Source of the DNA: an uncultured Blautia sp.
GTDB taxonomy: Bacteria; Bacillota; Clostridia; Lachnospirales; Lachnospiraceae
Direction: 5' to 3'
Length of the DNA stretch: 10,033 bases
Assembly (NCBI GenBank): GCA_900765525.1
Contig: CAAFRY010000020.1
Coordinates: 1 to 10,033, forward strand
The notes under the pieces are model-generated. The model was not told the DNA's origin. It did not search any database and saw nothing but the letters and a program-made list of their open reading frames with translations. Made by a program: the position numbers and the translations under genes. Below are positions 1-7,935 of this stretch, piece by piece; position 1 is the first letter of the stretch, and the number at the start of each line of letters is the position of its first letter.

Positions 1-4
1 ATTT

Positions 5-2122
5 CTATTCTTTTTGTTCCAGCACACATTTTACAATGATAGCTCCATGGGACGGCACCTCCAGATGGATGACCCCGCCTCTGCACTCATGGATTTTTTT
101 CACCAGACTGTAGCCAAAGTCACCTGTTACCATCAGCTGTTTAAACTTAGAGGTTCTGGACCTGGAAATTCCCAGCTCCCATACCGACAGCTCCACCATT
201 TTTGTCTCGTTGCTGTTGTTTATGGTTACTACGGTTTTTTCCTTATCCGTAAAGCGGCCGTAGCTGATTTGCTGGTAATCATTGGACAAAAACTTCACAG
301 AGCCTCTCATCAGCTCATCGTTCTCCTTGTGAATCCGGATAATATCCTTATGGAACTCTATCAGCTCCTGGTCCTCTCTTCCCCAGGGATAAGTCCTTCT
401 GTTGTCCGGGTCTGTAAAGCCGCACAAGCCGGCCTCGTCTCCATAATACACCGTAGGGGCTCCCGGCCATGTCATCTGCATGACTACTGCCTCCCTGAAT
501 ACAGCCTTATTTACGTCCCACTGGGCAGCCTCACTTCCCAGAGTGCCTACCCGGCCCACCTTATGGTTGGTCCTGGTTAAGAATCTGGAATGGTCGTGAT
601 TGGACAGCTCATTCATGGCCGTCATAAGAGAGGGGGCATAGAAGCTGGACATATGGTATTTCATAGCACCTATGAAACAGTCGCTGTTTCCCAGCATACC
701 CTCGTTAAATTCATCACTGTGCTTCTCCATCCCTGTCAAAAACCAAGTCACCGGCTCCATAAAGGCATCGTAATTCATCACCGTGTCCCACTGGTCTCCT
801 TCCAGCCAGGGCTTGGCTTCCCCGTAATGCTCGGCCAGAATTAAAGAGTCCGGATTGGCTTCCTTAACGTTTCTGCGGAATTCCCTCCAGAACTGGTGGT
901 TATATTCATCGCTGTGTCCTAAATCTGCCGCTACGTCCAGCCGCCAGCCATCCACATTGTAAGGCGGAGATACCCATTTTCTGGCAATTCTCATGATATA
1001 TTCATACAGCTTGGGAGACTCCTCATAATTTAACTTTGGCAAAGTATCGTGTCCCCACCAGCCGTCATAGAACTGGTTGTAGGGCCAGCTTTCTTCATTG
1101 TGAAAACGGAAAAAGGTCCGGTAAGGGCTGTCCGGGGATACATAAGCTCCCTTATTATAGCCCGTCTGATTCTCGTAAATCCGCTCACGGTCCAGCCACT
1201 TATTAAAAGAGCCGCAGTGATTGAAAACACCATCTAATATAACCTTCATCCCACGCTTGTGGATTTCCTCCACAAGAGTGACAAAAAAGGCGTTGCTGGC
1301 TTCCAGATTTACTTTGTCTGTAACCCGTTCTATATATTTGCTGGCATGGGCGTTTTCGTTATCGCCATCCCGAAGGATTTCTCCTCCGTCCTTCACAATC
1401 TTTCCGTAATGCGGGTCAATATAATCGTAATCCTGGCTGTCATATTTATGATTAGAGGGAGATACAAAAAGAGGATTAAAATAAATCACATCCACTCCCA
1501 GTTCCTTCAGATAGTCCAGTTTATCCATAACTCCCTGAAGGTCCCCGCCGTAAAAATCTCTCACATCCATGGCTTGAGGCGGACGGTTCCAGTCCTCCAC
1601 CTTCTGCACCTTCTCGTTGATATAGACATATTCTCCGGACACCACATCGTTAGTAGGGTCCCCGTTGCAGAACCTGTCTACAAAAATCTGATACATTACA
1701 GCCCCTTTGGCCCAATCCGGTGTCTTAAATCCCGGGACAATGCCGAAAAGGTAATGTTCCTCTATCTCTCTGGTTACGCCCATCTGAGTATAATAACAAT
1801 GAATCTTTCCGGAAATTATCTCAAAATAATAACGGATGGTTTCGTTTCCCAGCTTCACATCCGTGCCGTAATAATCAAAACCATCCTTTGACTCTATCCA
1901 CTTCATGGGCTGCTTTATATCATCATAAACCAGATAAACAAAATCTACGTTATTTTTCTTCGTTCGGATACGGATATTTACCTTGTCCCCCGGTTCCGGC
2001 TCCGCCGGGGTTCTGTAGTTTTCCGTTTCATCGCTGAATACAGCACGTTTATTAAAAGTTGGCCTCATATTGGTCACATATTCCTGAATCTTTCTTGCAT
2101 CCGTTAAGTTTTCGTAATTCAT
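5..2122 (-). CDS. GH13 alpha-glycosidase, neopullulanase/cyclomaltodextrinase-like, intracellular
   Basis: This 705-residue protein should hydrolyse alpha-1,4 (perhaps also alpha-1,6) links in maltodextrins, pullulan or cyclodextrins. The seen GH13 motifs are DGVFNH (297-302), DGWRLDVAAD (391-400, nucleophile D396), ILAEHYGE (general acid E431) and LSNHDHSRF (506-514, transition-state D510). LPKLN (361-365) resembles the MPKLN region-V signature of the neopullulanase group. Residues about 15-130 form a beta-rich N-terminal domain of the CBM34 type that precedes the (beta/alpha)8 barrel from about 139; the last 80 or so residues look like the usual C-terminal beta domain. There is no signal peptide, so it probably works on imported maltodextrins in the cytoplasm. 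The ATG is preceded by GGAGAGGA at 7-nt spacing, and the stop is TAG. It lies 421 bp beyond ftsH and has its own promoter. Family is certain; the exact substrate is not. Confidence 0.93.
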   Translation of the reverse strand: MNYENLTDARKIQEYVTNMRPTFNKRAVFSDETENYRTPAEPEPGDKVNIRIRTKKNNVDFVYLVYDDIKQPMKWIESKDGFDYYGTDVKLGNETIRYYFEIISGKIHCYYTQMGVTREIEEHYLFGIVPGFKTPDWAKGAVMYQIFVDRFCNGDPTNDVVSGEYVYINEKVQKVEDWNRPPQAMDVRDFYGGDLQGVMDKLDYLKELGVDVIYFNPLFVSPSNHKYDSQDYDYIDPHYGKIVKDGGEILRDGDNENAHASKYIERVTDKVNLEASNAFFVTLVEEIHKRGMKVILDGVFNHCGSFNKWLDRERIYENQTGYNKGAYVSPDSPYRTFFRFHNEESWPYNQFYDGWWGHDTLPKLNYEESPKLYEYIMRIARKWVSPPYNVDGWRLDVAADLGHSDEYNHQFWREFRRNVKEANPDSLILAEHYGEAKPWLEGDQWDTVMNYDAFMEPVTWFLTGMEKHSDEFNEGMLGNSDCFIGAMKYHMSSFYAPSLMTAMNELSNHDHSRFLTRTNHKVGRVGTLGSEAAQWDVNKAVFREAVVMQMTWPGAPTVYYGDEAGLCGFTDPDNRRTYPWGREDQELIEFHKDIIRIHKENDELMRGSVKFLSNDYQQISYGRFTDKEKTVVTINNSNETKMVELSVWELGISRSRTSKFKQLMVTGDFGYSLVKKIHECRGGVIHLEVPSHGAIIVKCVLEQKE

Positions 2123-2193
2123 ACTGCATCCTCTCCATCCATTAGCAAAAACACTAAGTATTTTCTGCTTTGCTGAATTACTCTCATATTACT

Positions 2194-2222
2194 ATTCTAT
2201 CCTACCCCGACCATATATACAA
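2194..2222 (-). promoter_or_regulatory. sigma-A-like promoter of the GH13 gene
   Basis: On the minus strand, TTGTAT (2217-2222) and TAGAAT (2194-2199) are separated by 17 bp. Transcription would start near 2187 and give a leader of about 65 nt before the GH13 ATG. The -35 matches consensus at four of six positions and the -10 at five of six. No convincing CcpA cre operator was seen in the leader or around the promoter. Confidence 0.5.
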
Positions 2223-2314
2223 CTGTTTTTTACACTGATTTTAATGCAATCTTAACATCTGTTCCCTTTAATCCCTGCCTGGTATACACAACCGCAATCC
2301 AGGGCTTCTCTAAA

Positions 2315-2407
2315 GTAAAACAGCCAGTCTTTCGACTGGCTGTTTTGGAGAAGGTATTTCTTCTTATGGGGTGTAGCAAAAACTATATAATGTATTGGGG
2401 GGTTTTT
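2315..2407 (-). ncRNA. Candidate small RNA between ftsH and the GH13 gene
   Basis: A consensus -10 (TATAAT, 2414-2419, minus strand) lies about 70 bp upstream of the perfect hairpin terminator at 2317-2346. A transcript starting near 2407 would be about 90 nt long. It would carry two C-rich stretches (C6 at 2402-2397, C4 at 2371-2368), a small AGAAG/CTTCT hairpin and the terminator. Unpaired C-rich motifs are typical of Firmicutes small RNAs that pair with G-rich ribosome-binding sites. The -35 at 17-bp spacing (ACTTTT, 2437-2442) is poor. The same sequence could simply be the 3' untranslated end of the ftsH message, so this is a tentative call. Confidence 0.28.
2317..2346 (-). terminator. 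Intrinsic terminator downstream of ftsH
   Basis: A perfect 13-bp inverted repeat (2317-2329 with 2334-2346) encloses a 4-nt loop. Read on the minus strand the loop is GAAA, a stable GNRA tetraloop. The stem ends in TTTT, followed by AC and TTTA, a moderate U-tract. The 5' arm starts with AAAA, so the structure is nearly symmetric and could also act on plus-strand transcripts, where TTTT is followed by GG. Its position suits the end of the tilS-hpt-ftsH message, or of a separate short RNA starting near 2407, and it isolates the GH13 gene. Confidence 0.75.
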
Positions 2408-2419
2408 ACAGTAATTATA

Positions 2420-2543
2420 ATAGCATGTGACAAGGAAAAAGTCTGCACAATCTTGATTTTTTTTAACAGGCTTTTTTGACCAATTTGAACATAACTGGTC
2501 CTTCCACAATTCTTATATTTGCTGAATTCTGCATAAAACCCGG
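2420..2543. other. Gene-free stretch after ftsH, AT-rich with A-tracts
   Basis: Nothing coding is evident here. Read on the minus strand there are runs of six and eight A residues about 35-70 bp upstream of the TATAAT at 2414-2419, positions that could act as an UP-like element. A weak inverted repeat (GACCA 2478-2482, TGGTC 2496-2500) is followed on the minus strand by A rather than T residues. It therefore does not look like the ftsH terminator; the hairpin at 2317-2346 is the better candidate. Confidence 0.5.
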
Positions 2544-4352
2544 TTAAAACAAGGCTTCAAACTCTTCCCGGCCGATTTTTTCCTTCTCTACCAGAAGGTC
2601 TGCACACTTGTGAAGTACCTCCATGTTCTGAGAAAGAATTTCTCTGGCCTTATCATAGGCCTCGTCAATAATCCGCTTCACCTCAGCATCAATGACAGCG
2701 GCAGTCTGGTCTGCATAGTTTCTGGTATGGCCGAAATCTCTTCCGATAAATACCTCATCCTCATCTCCGCCATACTGAATCATGCCCACTTTCTCAGACA
2801 TTCCGTACTGGGTTACCATAGCTCTGGCCAACTGAGTGGCCTGTTTAATATCCTGGGAAGCTCCCGTAGTCACGTCATGGAAAATCAATTCCTCCGCCAC
2901 ACGGCCGCCCAGGTCTACCACAATATTCTCCAGCATTTTATTTTTGCTGTTAAACATTTCATCCTGCTCCGGCAAAGGCATGGTATAGCCTGCTGCTCCC
3001 ATTCCCGTAGGAATAATAGAAATGGTATGAACAGGTCCCATCTCAGGAAGCAGGTGGAATAAAATTGCATGGCCAGCCTCATGATATGCGGTAATCCGCT
3101 TCTCCTTCTCAGAAATCACCCGGCTCTTCTTCTCTGCTCCTATTCCTGTCTTAATGAAAGCCTGCCGGATGTCATTCTGGTTGATAAAATACCTGCCGTC
3201 CTTGGCGGTAAGGATAGCGGCCTCATTCATCAGGTTTTCCAAATCTGCTCCCGTGTAACCGGCAGTAGTTCTGGCCACTTCTCTTAAATCCACATCCTCT
3301 CCCAGAGGCTTCTTCGCTGCATGGACCTTAAGGATTTCCTCCCTGCCCTTAATATCCGGCCTGCCTACGCCTACCTTCCGGTCAAAGCGCCCCGGCCGCA
3401 AAATAGCAGGGTCCAGAATATCCACCCGGTTGGTAGCGGACATAACAATGATTCCTTCATTTACGCCGAAACCGTCCATTTCCACCAGAAGCTGGTTCAG
3501 GGTCTGCTCTCTCTCGTCATGGCCGCCGCCCATTCCGGTTCCTCTCCTTCTGGCCACAGCGTCAATCTCATCTATAAAGATAATACATGGAGCATTTTTC
3601 TTAGCCTCCTCAAATAAATCCCTTACCCTGGAGGCGCCTACGCCTACAAACATTTCCACAAAGTCTGAACCAGAGATAGAGAAAAATGGCACTCCTGCCT
3701 CCCCGGCTACAGCCTTGGCCAAAAGAGTCTTTCCTGTTCCCGGAGGGCCTACAAGCAGAACGCCTTTAGGAATTCTGGCCCCAACCTTCACATATTTCTG
3801 AGGCTCCTTTAAGAAGTCTACAATCTCTTCCAGCTCCTCTTTTTCCTCCTGGAGCCCTGCCACATCCTTAAAGCTTACCTTTTTGTCTGAATCTGTGGAC
3901 ATCCTGGCTCTGCTCTTGCCGAAATTCATCATTTTGGCATTGCTTCCCCCTGACATTTGCCGGTTCATCATATTAAATATAATAATCACCAGCACCACGG
4001 TAAGAATCAGGGGCAGAACCGATGCCATAAAGACATTGTCTCCCGGCACATCCGCCACAGAAACCTGGATTTCCGGTTCTTTTTCCAGTATATCCTGGAT
4101 TTCTTTTACATCCAGAGCATAAAAATTCTTTTCCTCACCACTGTTTAACTGTACTACAATCTGGCCTGTAGGAATTTCTTTATTGGGCCGGATATAGACC
4201 TGAGATACCTCACCTTCCTCAACATCCTCAAAAAAAGCCTGCTCCGTGTAGCTGTAATCTCTGGTCATCTGCCTAGAAATAAACCAGAAGCCGAAAACTA
4301 CCAGAAAAAGCAGCATCACAGCCGGCAGCCAACTTTTTGCCTGTTTATTCAC
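2544..4352 (-). CDS. ftsH: ATP-dependent zinc metalloprotease FtsH
   Basis: FtsH is a membrane-anchored hexameric AAA+ protease that extracts and degrades misfolded membrane proteins and short-lived regulators. Numbered from the chosen GTG start (602 residues), it has a transmembrane helix at about 9-26, an extracytoplasmic domain to about 105, and a second helix at about 108-128. The AAA+ module follows, with pore loop MFVGVG (234-239), Walker A GPPGTGKT (202-209), Walker B IIFIDEID (257-264) and second region of homology [12 protein letters not shown] (313-324). The peptidase has zinc motif HEAGH (424-428) and a likely third ligand, D501, in [11 protein letters not shown]. The C-terminus stops soon after the peptidase domain, without the usual longer tail. 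The GTG is chosen because AAGGAG (4363-4368) precedes it at 10 nt. An in-frame TTG at 4385 would add 11 residues and is preceded by GGGAAG. It is the last gene of the tilS-hpt-ftsH cluster. Confidence 0.96.
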   Translation of the reverse strand: MNKQAKSWLPAVMLLFLVVFGFWFISRQMTRDYSYTEQAFFEDVEEGEVSQVYIRPNKEIPTGQIVVQLNSGEEKNFYALDVKEIQDILEKEPEIQVSVADVPGDNVFMASVLPLILTVVLVIIIFNMMNRQMSGGSNAKMMNFGKSRARMSTDSDKKVSFKDVAGLQEEKEELEEIVDFLKEPQKYVKVGARIPKGVLLVGPPGTGKTLLAKAVAGEAGVPFFSISGSDFVEMFVGVGASRVRDLFEEAKKNAPCIIFIDEIDAVARRRGTGMGGGHDEREQTLNQLLVEMDGFGVNEGIIVMSATNRVDILDPAILRPGRFDRKVGVGRPDIKGREEILKVHAAKKPLGEDVDLREVARTTAGYTGADLENLMNEAAILTAKDGRYFINQNDIRQAFIKTGIGAEKKSRVISEKEKRITAYHEAGHAILFHLLPEMGPVHTISIIPTGMGAAGYTMPLPEQDEMFNSKNKMLENIVVDLGGRVAEELIFHDVTTGASQDIKQATQLARAMVTQYGMSEKVGMIQYGGDEDEVFIGRDFGHTRNYADQTAAVIDAEVKRIIDEAYDKAREILSQNMEVLHKCADLLVEKEKIGREEFEALF

Positions 4353-4415
4353 CTCGCTGTTTCTCCTTTCCACCGGAAAGCCCAAGTCTCAGGCTTCCCG
4401 CAACATTCTGTCCTG

Positions 4416-4937
4416 TCAAAATTCCACCACACCGATATAGGGCAGGTTTCTATACTTCTGGGCATAATCCAGACCATAACCTACCACAAATTCATCGGGA
4501 ATATTAAAGCAGACATAATCTACCTTTACATCCTTCACTCTCCGTTCCGGTTTATCCAGAAGAGTACACAGACGGATGCTGTTTGGCTTCCTCTGCTTTA
4601 AAATTTCTATCAGATGGCTTAAAGTGCGTCCGGAATCAATAATATCCTCCACAATCAAAACATCTTTTCCTTCTATGTTTTCATCTAAATCTTTCACAAT
4701 ACGCACCACGCCGCTGGAGCTTGTATCGTCCCCATAGCTGGAAACCGACATAAAATCCATGGTTACAGGAACTGAAATTCTCTTTGCCAGTTCACAGGTA
4801 AAAAACACGCCGCCCTTCAGCACACATATCATATGAACTGTTTTCCCCTCATAATCCTTGCTGACCTGCTGTCCGATTTCACTGATTTTTCTGTCAACCT
4901 CTTCTTCGCTCAGCAGTTCACGAATCCTTTCACTCAT
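4416..4937 (-). CDS. hpt: Hypoxanthine phosphoribosyltransferase
   Basis: This 173-residue enzyme salvages hypoxanthine (and usually guanine) by joining it to PRPP, giving IMP or GMP plus pyrophosphate in the cytoplasm. The PRPP-binding motif VLIVEDIIDSGRTL is at residues 93-106. The pyrophosphate-loop LKGG is at 40-43, the mobile SSYGDDTSSSG loop at 66-76, and the purine-side segment FNIPDEFVVGYGLDY lies near the C-terminus. Length is normal for the family. The start overlaps the end of tilS by 8 nt, and AAGGAG stands 9 nt before the ATG, so the two genes are very likely cotranscribed and translationally coupled. FtsH follows after a gap of about 63 nt from its GTG. The tilS-hpt-ftsH order is conserved in Firmicutes; in Bacillus subtilis, HprT and TilS are reported to act together on ftsH expression. 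Confidence 0.96.
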   Translation of the reverse strand: MSERIRELLSEEEVDRKISEIGQQVSKDYEGKTVHMICVLKGGVFFTCELAKRISVPVTMDFMSVSSYGDDTSSSGVVRIVKDLDENIEGKDVLIVEDIIDSGRTLSHLIEILKQRKPNSIRLCTLLDKPERRVKDVKVDYVCFNIPDEFVVGYGLDYAQKYRNLPYIGVVEF

Positions 4938-6321
4938 CTTCCTTTACTCCTTTTACATGTACTTCTAATACTTGCTTTGTCTGACTGGTAATCTTATAAT
5001 ACTCGCTGATACGGCCTCCCACCACCCAAAGCACATGGGAGCCCTCCGCCAAAAGAGTAAGGTCCTCCCTTACCTCCCTTGGAATCTTACAGTCAATAAA
5101 ATAGTCCTTCAGCTTCTTCCTGCCTCCCGTCTGATTTACTGTCAGATAATCTCCGGGCAGCCGGTGCCGTACCTCCAGACTCCGTTTTATTTTATCATAA
5201 TCAAACCATTTCGTATATGTTTTTTCTGGAATTTGCTGGTTTTCATAGGGAAAAATACGAAATTCCAGCTCTTTTAACCCTTCCGGGCCTTCCCGGAAGC
5301 ATCCGATTTCCACATTCCCGTAAACCTGACGGGCATTTATCCCCCGTCCCAGAGAGATACAGGCTCCGGTGCGCCCGGAAAACAGCTGTCTGGCACTGTC
5401 TACATGGCGGGCGGAAACATCCTTCTTTCCTCCTGCCGCCAGCTCTAAAACCCGCTTCACCACATAGGACTGAAGGATTTCTTTTTCTCTCAGAAGCCTA
5501 TGGCTGATAATCCACCGGTCTTCCTGCTGCTTTACATACTCTTTATAAAGCATATCCGTCTGCTCCTGAAGATATTCCTCAATCTGCCGGAAGGTTTCCG
5601 CTGCTTCTCCCATATGCCGTACAGCTCCCGGGTTTACTTCCTCCATCAAAGGAAGAATCCTGCTGCGGATATAGTTTCTGGTATACACCTGCTGCTGATT
5701 GCTGCTGTCCTCTACCCAGCAAATCTTTCTTTCCTTTAAATACTCTTGTATTTCTTTTCTGGACACCCCCAGAAGAGGTCTTATGTAAACCTCTTCCTCC
5801 ATAGTCTGGATTGGGCGGATTCCCCCCAGGCCTGCTGCACCTGTTCCCCTTACCAGATTGTGAATCATAGTCTCTGCATTATCATTTTCATGGTGAGCCA
5901 GGGCAATAAAGATTTTTTTAGCTTCCCGGCTGTCTTCCGGAATCTGCTTCTCTAATGCCCGCAGTTCCTTTGCTGCCTGGAAAAAGGCCTGGCCCCTGGC
6001 TGCCCGCCCTGCCTCTTCTGTGGACAATTTCTGTTCTGCTGCTATCCCTGGTACGTCATAGGCATAGACAGAAAGAGGAATCCCCAGGCTGCCGCACAAT
6101 TCTCTGGTAAAGTTCTCATCCCTTTCCGCCTCTACTCCCCGGATTCCGTGATTTACATGCACAGCCCGGAGGTGAAAGCTTTTTTTCTTCTTATATTCCC
6201 TTAACAAAAACAACAGGCATACCGAATCTGCCCCGCCGGAAACCCCTGCGATGACATGGCTGCCCGTTTCTATCATATTGTATTTTTCTATATATGAAAA
6301 AACCTGCTCTTCCAACTTCAT
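4930..6321 (-). CDS. tilS: tRNA(Ile)-lysidine synthetase TilS
   Basis: TilS attaches lysine to C34 of the CAU-anticodon tRNA-Ile, changing its decoding from AUG to AUA; it is normally essential. The 463-residue protein has the N-type PP-loop SGGADS at 28-33, which binds ATP. RAVHVNHGIRG is at about 52-62 and HHENDNAET at 143-151, followed by RGTGAAGLGGIRP, both TilS signatures. The C-terminal tRNA-binding domain is present, with HRLPGDY and a GGRKKLKDYFID segment near residues 380-410. All expected domains are there and the length is typical. The gene starts 9 nt after spoIIE; the best ribosome site, GGAGG, overlaps the end of spoIIE and is rather distant (14 nt). No convincing separate promoter was found, so it may be read through from spoIIE or from a promoter hidden in it. 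Confidence 0.95.
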   Translation of the reverse strand: MKLEEQVFSYIEKYNMIETGSHVIAGVSGGADSVCLLFLLREYKKKKSFHLRAVHVNHGIRGVEAERDENFTRELCGSLGIPLSVYAYDVPGIAAEQKLSTEEAGRAARGQAFFQAAKELRALEKQIPEDSREAKKIFIALAHHENDNAETMIHNLVRGTGAAGLGGIRPIQTMEEEVYIRPLLGVSRKEIQEYLKERKICWVEDSSNQQQVYTRNYIRSRILPLMEEVNPGAVRHMGEAAETFRQIEEYLQEQTDMLYKEYVKQQEDRWIISHRLLREKEILQSYVVKRVLELAAGGKKDVSARHVDSARQLFSGRTGACISLGRGINARQVYGNVEIGCFREGPEGLKELEFRIFPYENQQIPEKTYTKWFDYDKIKRSLEVRHRLPGDYLTVNQTGGRKKLKDYFIDCKIPREVREDLTLLAEGSHVLWVVGGRISEYYKITSQTKQVLEVHVKGVKEDE

Positions 6322-6330
6322 CTGCTGTCT

Positions 6331-7818
6331 CTATTTCCTCCATAATCCTGCCGCCAAAACCGTCATATCATCGGTGGCCTTGTATTCGCTGTATGTAAGC
6401 ACCCGCTCCAGAATTCCCCTGCTCAGCTCCTGTGCTGCTGTAGCCCCGGTCTCCATGATAATTTCTTTCATAAGCTCCTCCGGGTTCTCCTGGGGAAGAG
6501 CGTCTAACACTCCATCTGTTATCATAATCAGGAAATCCCCCTCATACAGCTTCTTCGTGGCAGATTCAAAATCCGCCTGCTGCACCAACCCCAGAGCCAG
6601 ACTGGTGGAGGATATGGCTTCTACCCACTGGCTCCTTTTAATAAAGGTAGTGGCAGCTCCTGCCTTTAAAAAACGGCACATGCCAGAGTACAAATCCACC
6701 ATAGAAATGTCAACCGTAGAAAATCTTCCGTTTCTGGTCTTTAAATTCAGCACAGAATTCACCATTCTGGCGGCTGTTTCCCCGGAAAATCCTGCTTCCA
6801 CCAGCTGCTCCAGGGTATCTACAATACTTTCGCTCTCCCGGCAGGCCTCCAGCCCGGAGCCCATACCGTCGGAAAGACAGATGAAAAACTGGCCGTCTTC
6901 TTCTGCTGCGCAAGTGTAATTATCTCCGGAAACCGTTTCCTTGTCCTTTGTCATCTTAGCCGCACCGTAAAGAATCTTAAAATTCACTTCCTCCATAAAT
7001 CCCATAAGCACATAATCTCTGGTAATCAGCGTCCTTCCCTCTGTGTTGGGCACCATCCTTGTCCCACACAGCCCGGACAATACCTGGGCCGCCTCTGAGG
7101 CTGCTACACAGTTCCTGCCTCTTGTACAAAGCTCCGCATAGTAGCGGACTCTTTTGTCCCCCTGCTCCAGCTTCCAGATATTCCTGGCCTGAATATGCTT
7201 CTTCTTTAGCCCCCTTGTAAAATCCTCCCTGAAGGGTATGTCCACCTCTGTCATATCAAACATATCCCTGGACAAAAGCTTCATCAACTGCGCCATCTCT
7301 CCCAGCTGCTCTGCAACTGCCATTCTGTTCTCCAATAGCTTGTTATTCCATATCAGATTCTGCCGTTCTCTGTCCATAAGCCTTTGCAGCTCCTGCACCA
7401 GTTTTCCCTGATTGACGCAAATCCCATTTAAATCGGCCTTTGCCTTTCTCAGCTTTTCCTCGTCTCCCTCTTCCATAATCCGGAGAAGACCGTAAAACCT
7501 CTGGTAAGACTGGGCGGAATGTTGTTTCCAGCACACCTGGTTCAGATGGCATCTGTGGCACAGAGACTCCCTGGCCTCCTCCACCAGCCCTCCCAGCTCT
7601 GAACTGGAAAGATAATCCTTCCGGTACGGCATTCCGTAAAAGCTGTTAGCCAGCTTCTGAAAGGATTCTGCATAGCGCTGCATTTTTTCTTTCTGTGGAT
7701 GGTAGTCATAGGCCAAAGCTGCCGCACTTTTTTTCATCTCTGAAAAAATAGTTTTTGCCATGTCACGTAATAGGAGCAGTACGCCGATTACGAGCATGGC
7801 AATCATCCATTCCTGCAT
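6331..7818 (-). CDS. spoIIE: Stage II sporulation protein E, short form with a single membrane helix
   Basis: SpoIIE is the PP2C-type phosphatase that dephosphorylates the anti-anti-sigma factor SpoIIAA at the division septum and so releases sigma-F in the forespore. This copy has 495 residues against roughly 800 in Bacillus. The C-terminal phosphatase is intact: SGDN (297-300), DGMGSG (317-322), a FSTVDISMVDLYSG segment, ITDGVLD (433-439) and DDMTV (483-487) supply the expected metal-binding aspartates. The middle region keeps the CHRCHLNQVCW cysteine cluster (C87, C90, C96) typical of SpoIIE and a long helical stretch. The N-terminus has only one hydrophobic helix, about residues 4-18, where the family usually has about ten. 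GGAGG 7 nt before the ATG fixes the start; a TTG 24 nt upstream lacks a ribosome site. A Spo0A-type promoter precedes it. Identity is firm because of motifs and its place between divIC and tilS. Confidence 0.93.
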   Translation of the reverse strand: MQEWMIAMLVIGVLLLLRDMAKTIFSEMKKSAAALAYDYHPQKEKMQRYAESFQKLANSFYGMPYRKDYLSSSELGGLVEEARESLCHRCHLNQVCWKQHSAQSYQRFYGLLRIMEEGDEEKLRKAKADLNGICVNQGKLVQELQRLMDRERQNLIWNNKLLENRMAVAEQLGEMAQLMKLLSRDMFDMTEVDIPFREDFTRGLKKKHIQARNIWKLEQGDKRVRYYAELCTRGRNCVAASEAAQVLSGLCGTRMVPNTEGRTLITRDYVLMGFMEEVNFKILYGAAKMTKDKETVSGDNYTCAAEEDGQFFICLSDGMGSGLEACRESESIVDTLEQLVEAGFSGETAARMVNSVLNLKTRNGRFSTVDISMVDLYSGMCRFLKAGAATTFIKRSQWVEAISSTSLALGLVQQADFESATKKLYEGDFLIMITDGVLDALPQENPEELMKEIIMETGATAAQELSRGILERVLTYSEYKATDDMTVLAAGLWRK

Positions 7819-7858
7819 CTTTATCCCTCCCTGAATGAGCAACCGCTATCAAAAGAGT

Positions 7859-7893
7859 ATTATAGATGCTTTCTTCTCTAAACTTTGTCAAAA
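7859..7893 (-). promoter_or_regulatory. Spo0A-activated sigma-A promoter of spoIIE with 0A box
   Basis: On the minus strand, perfect TTGACA (7886-7891) and perfect TATAAT (7859-7864) are separated by 21 bp, four more than optimal. Bacillus subtilis spoIIE and spoIIG promoters share this long spacing and need Spo0A~P. Here a perfect 0A box, TTTGTCAAA, lies on the plus strand at 7884-7892, directly over the -35. A degenerate second site (TTTGTCTGA) lies upstream at 7926-7918. Transcription should start near 7852, leaving a leader of about 33 nt. This is inferred from consensus sites only, but the combination in front of spoIIE is hard to ascribe to chance. Confidence 0.82.
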
Positions 7894-7935
7894 ACAGTAC
7901 CCTGACACCAAAAACTTTCAGACAAAATCTGCGTT

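Noticed and set aside
1259..1891. 210-codon plus-strand reading frame
   Set aside because: It is antisense to the well-conserved GH13 gene, and its product shows no family features; an open shadow frame of a real gene.
2478..2500. GACCA/TGGTC inverted repeat as the ftsH terminator
   Set aside because: The stem is only 5 bp plus a mismatch, and on the minus strand it is followed by A residues instead of Ts.
2252..2509. 85-codon minus-strand reading frame between ftsH and the GH13 gene
   Set aside because: It begins with TTG, has no ribosome site, and reads straight through the perfect terminator hairpin at 2317-2346; no recognisable family.
4386..4421. TTGACA at the hpt stop codon (4413-4418) as a promoter for ftsH
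   Set aside because: No acceptable -10 occurs 16-18 bp downstream (AAGCCT at 17 bp), so the -35 match alone is not enough.
6251..6919. 222-codon plus-strand reading frame
   Set aside because: It is antisense to the spoIIE phosphatase domain and the start of tilS, both clearly real, and its Ser/Pro-rich product fits a shadow frame.
7915..7935. Terminator between divIC and spoIIE
   Set aside because: Only a 4-bp CAGA/TCTG stem with an interrupted T-rich tail is present; too weak to call.
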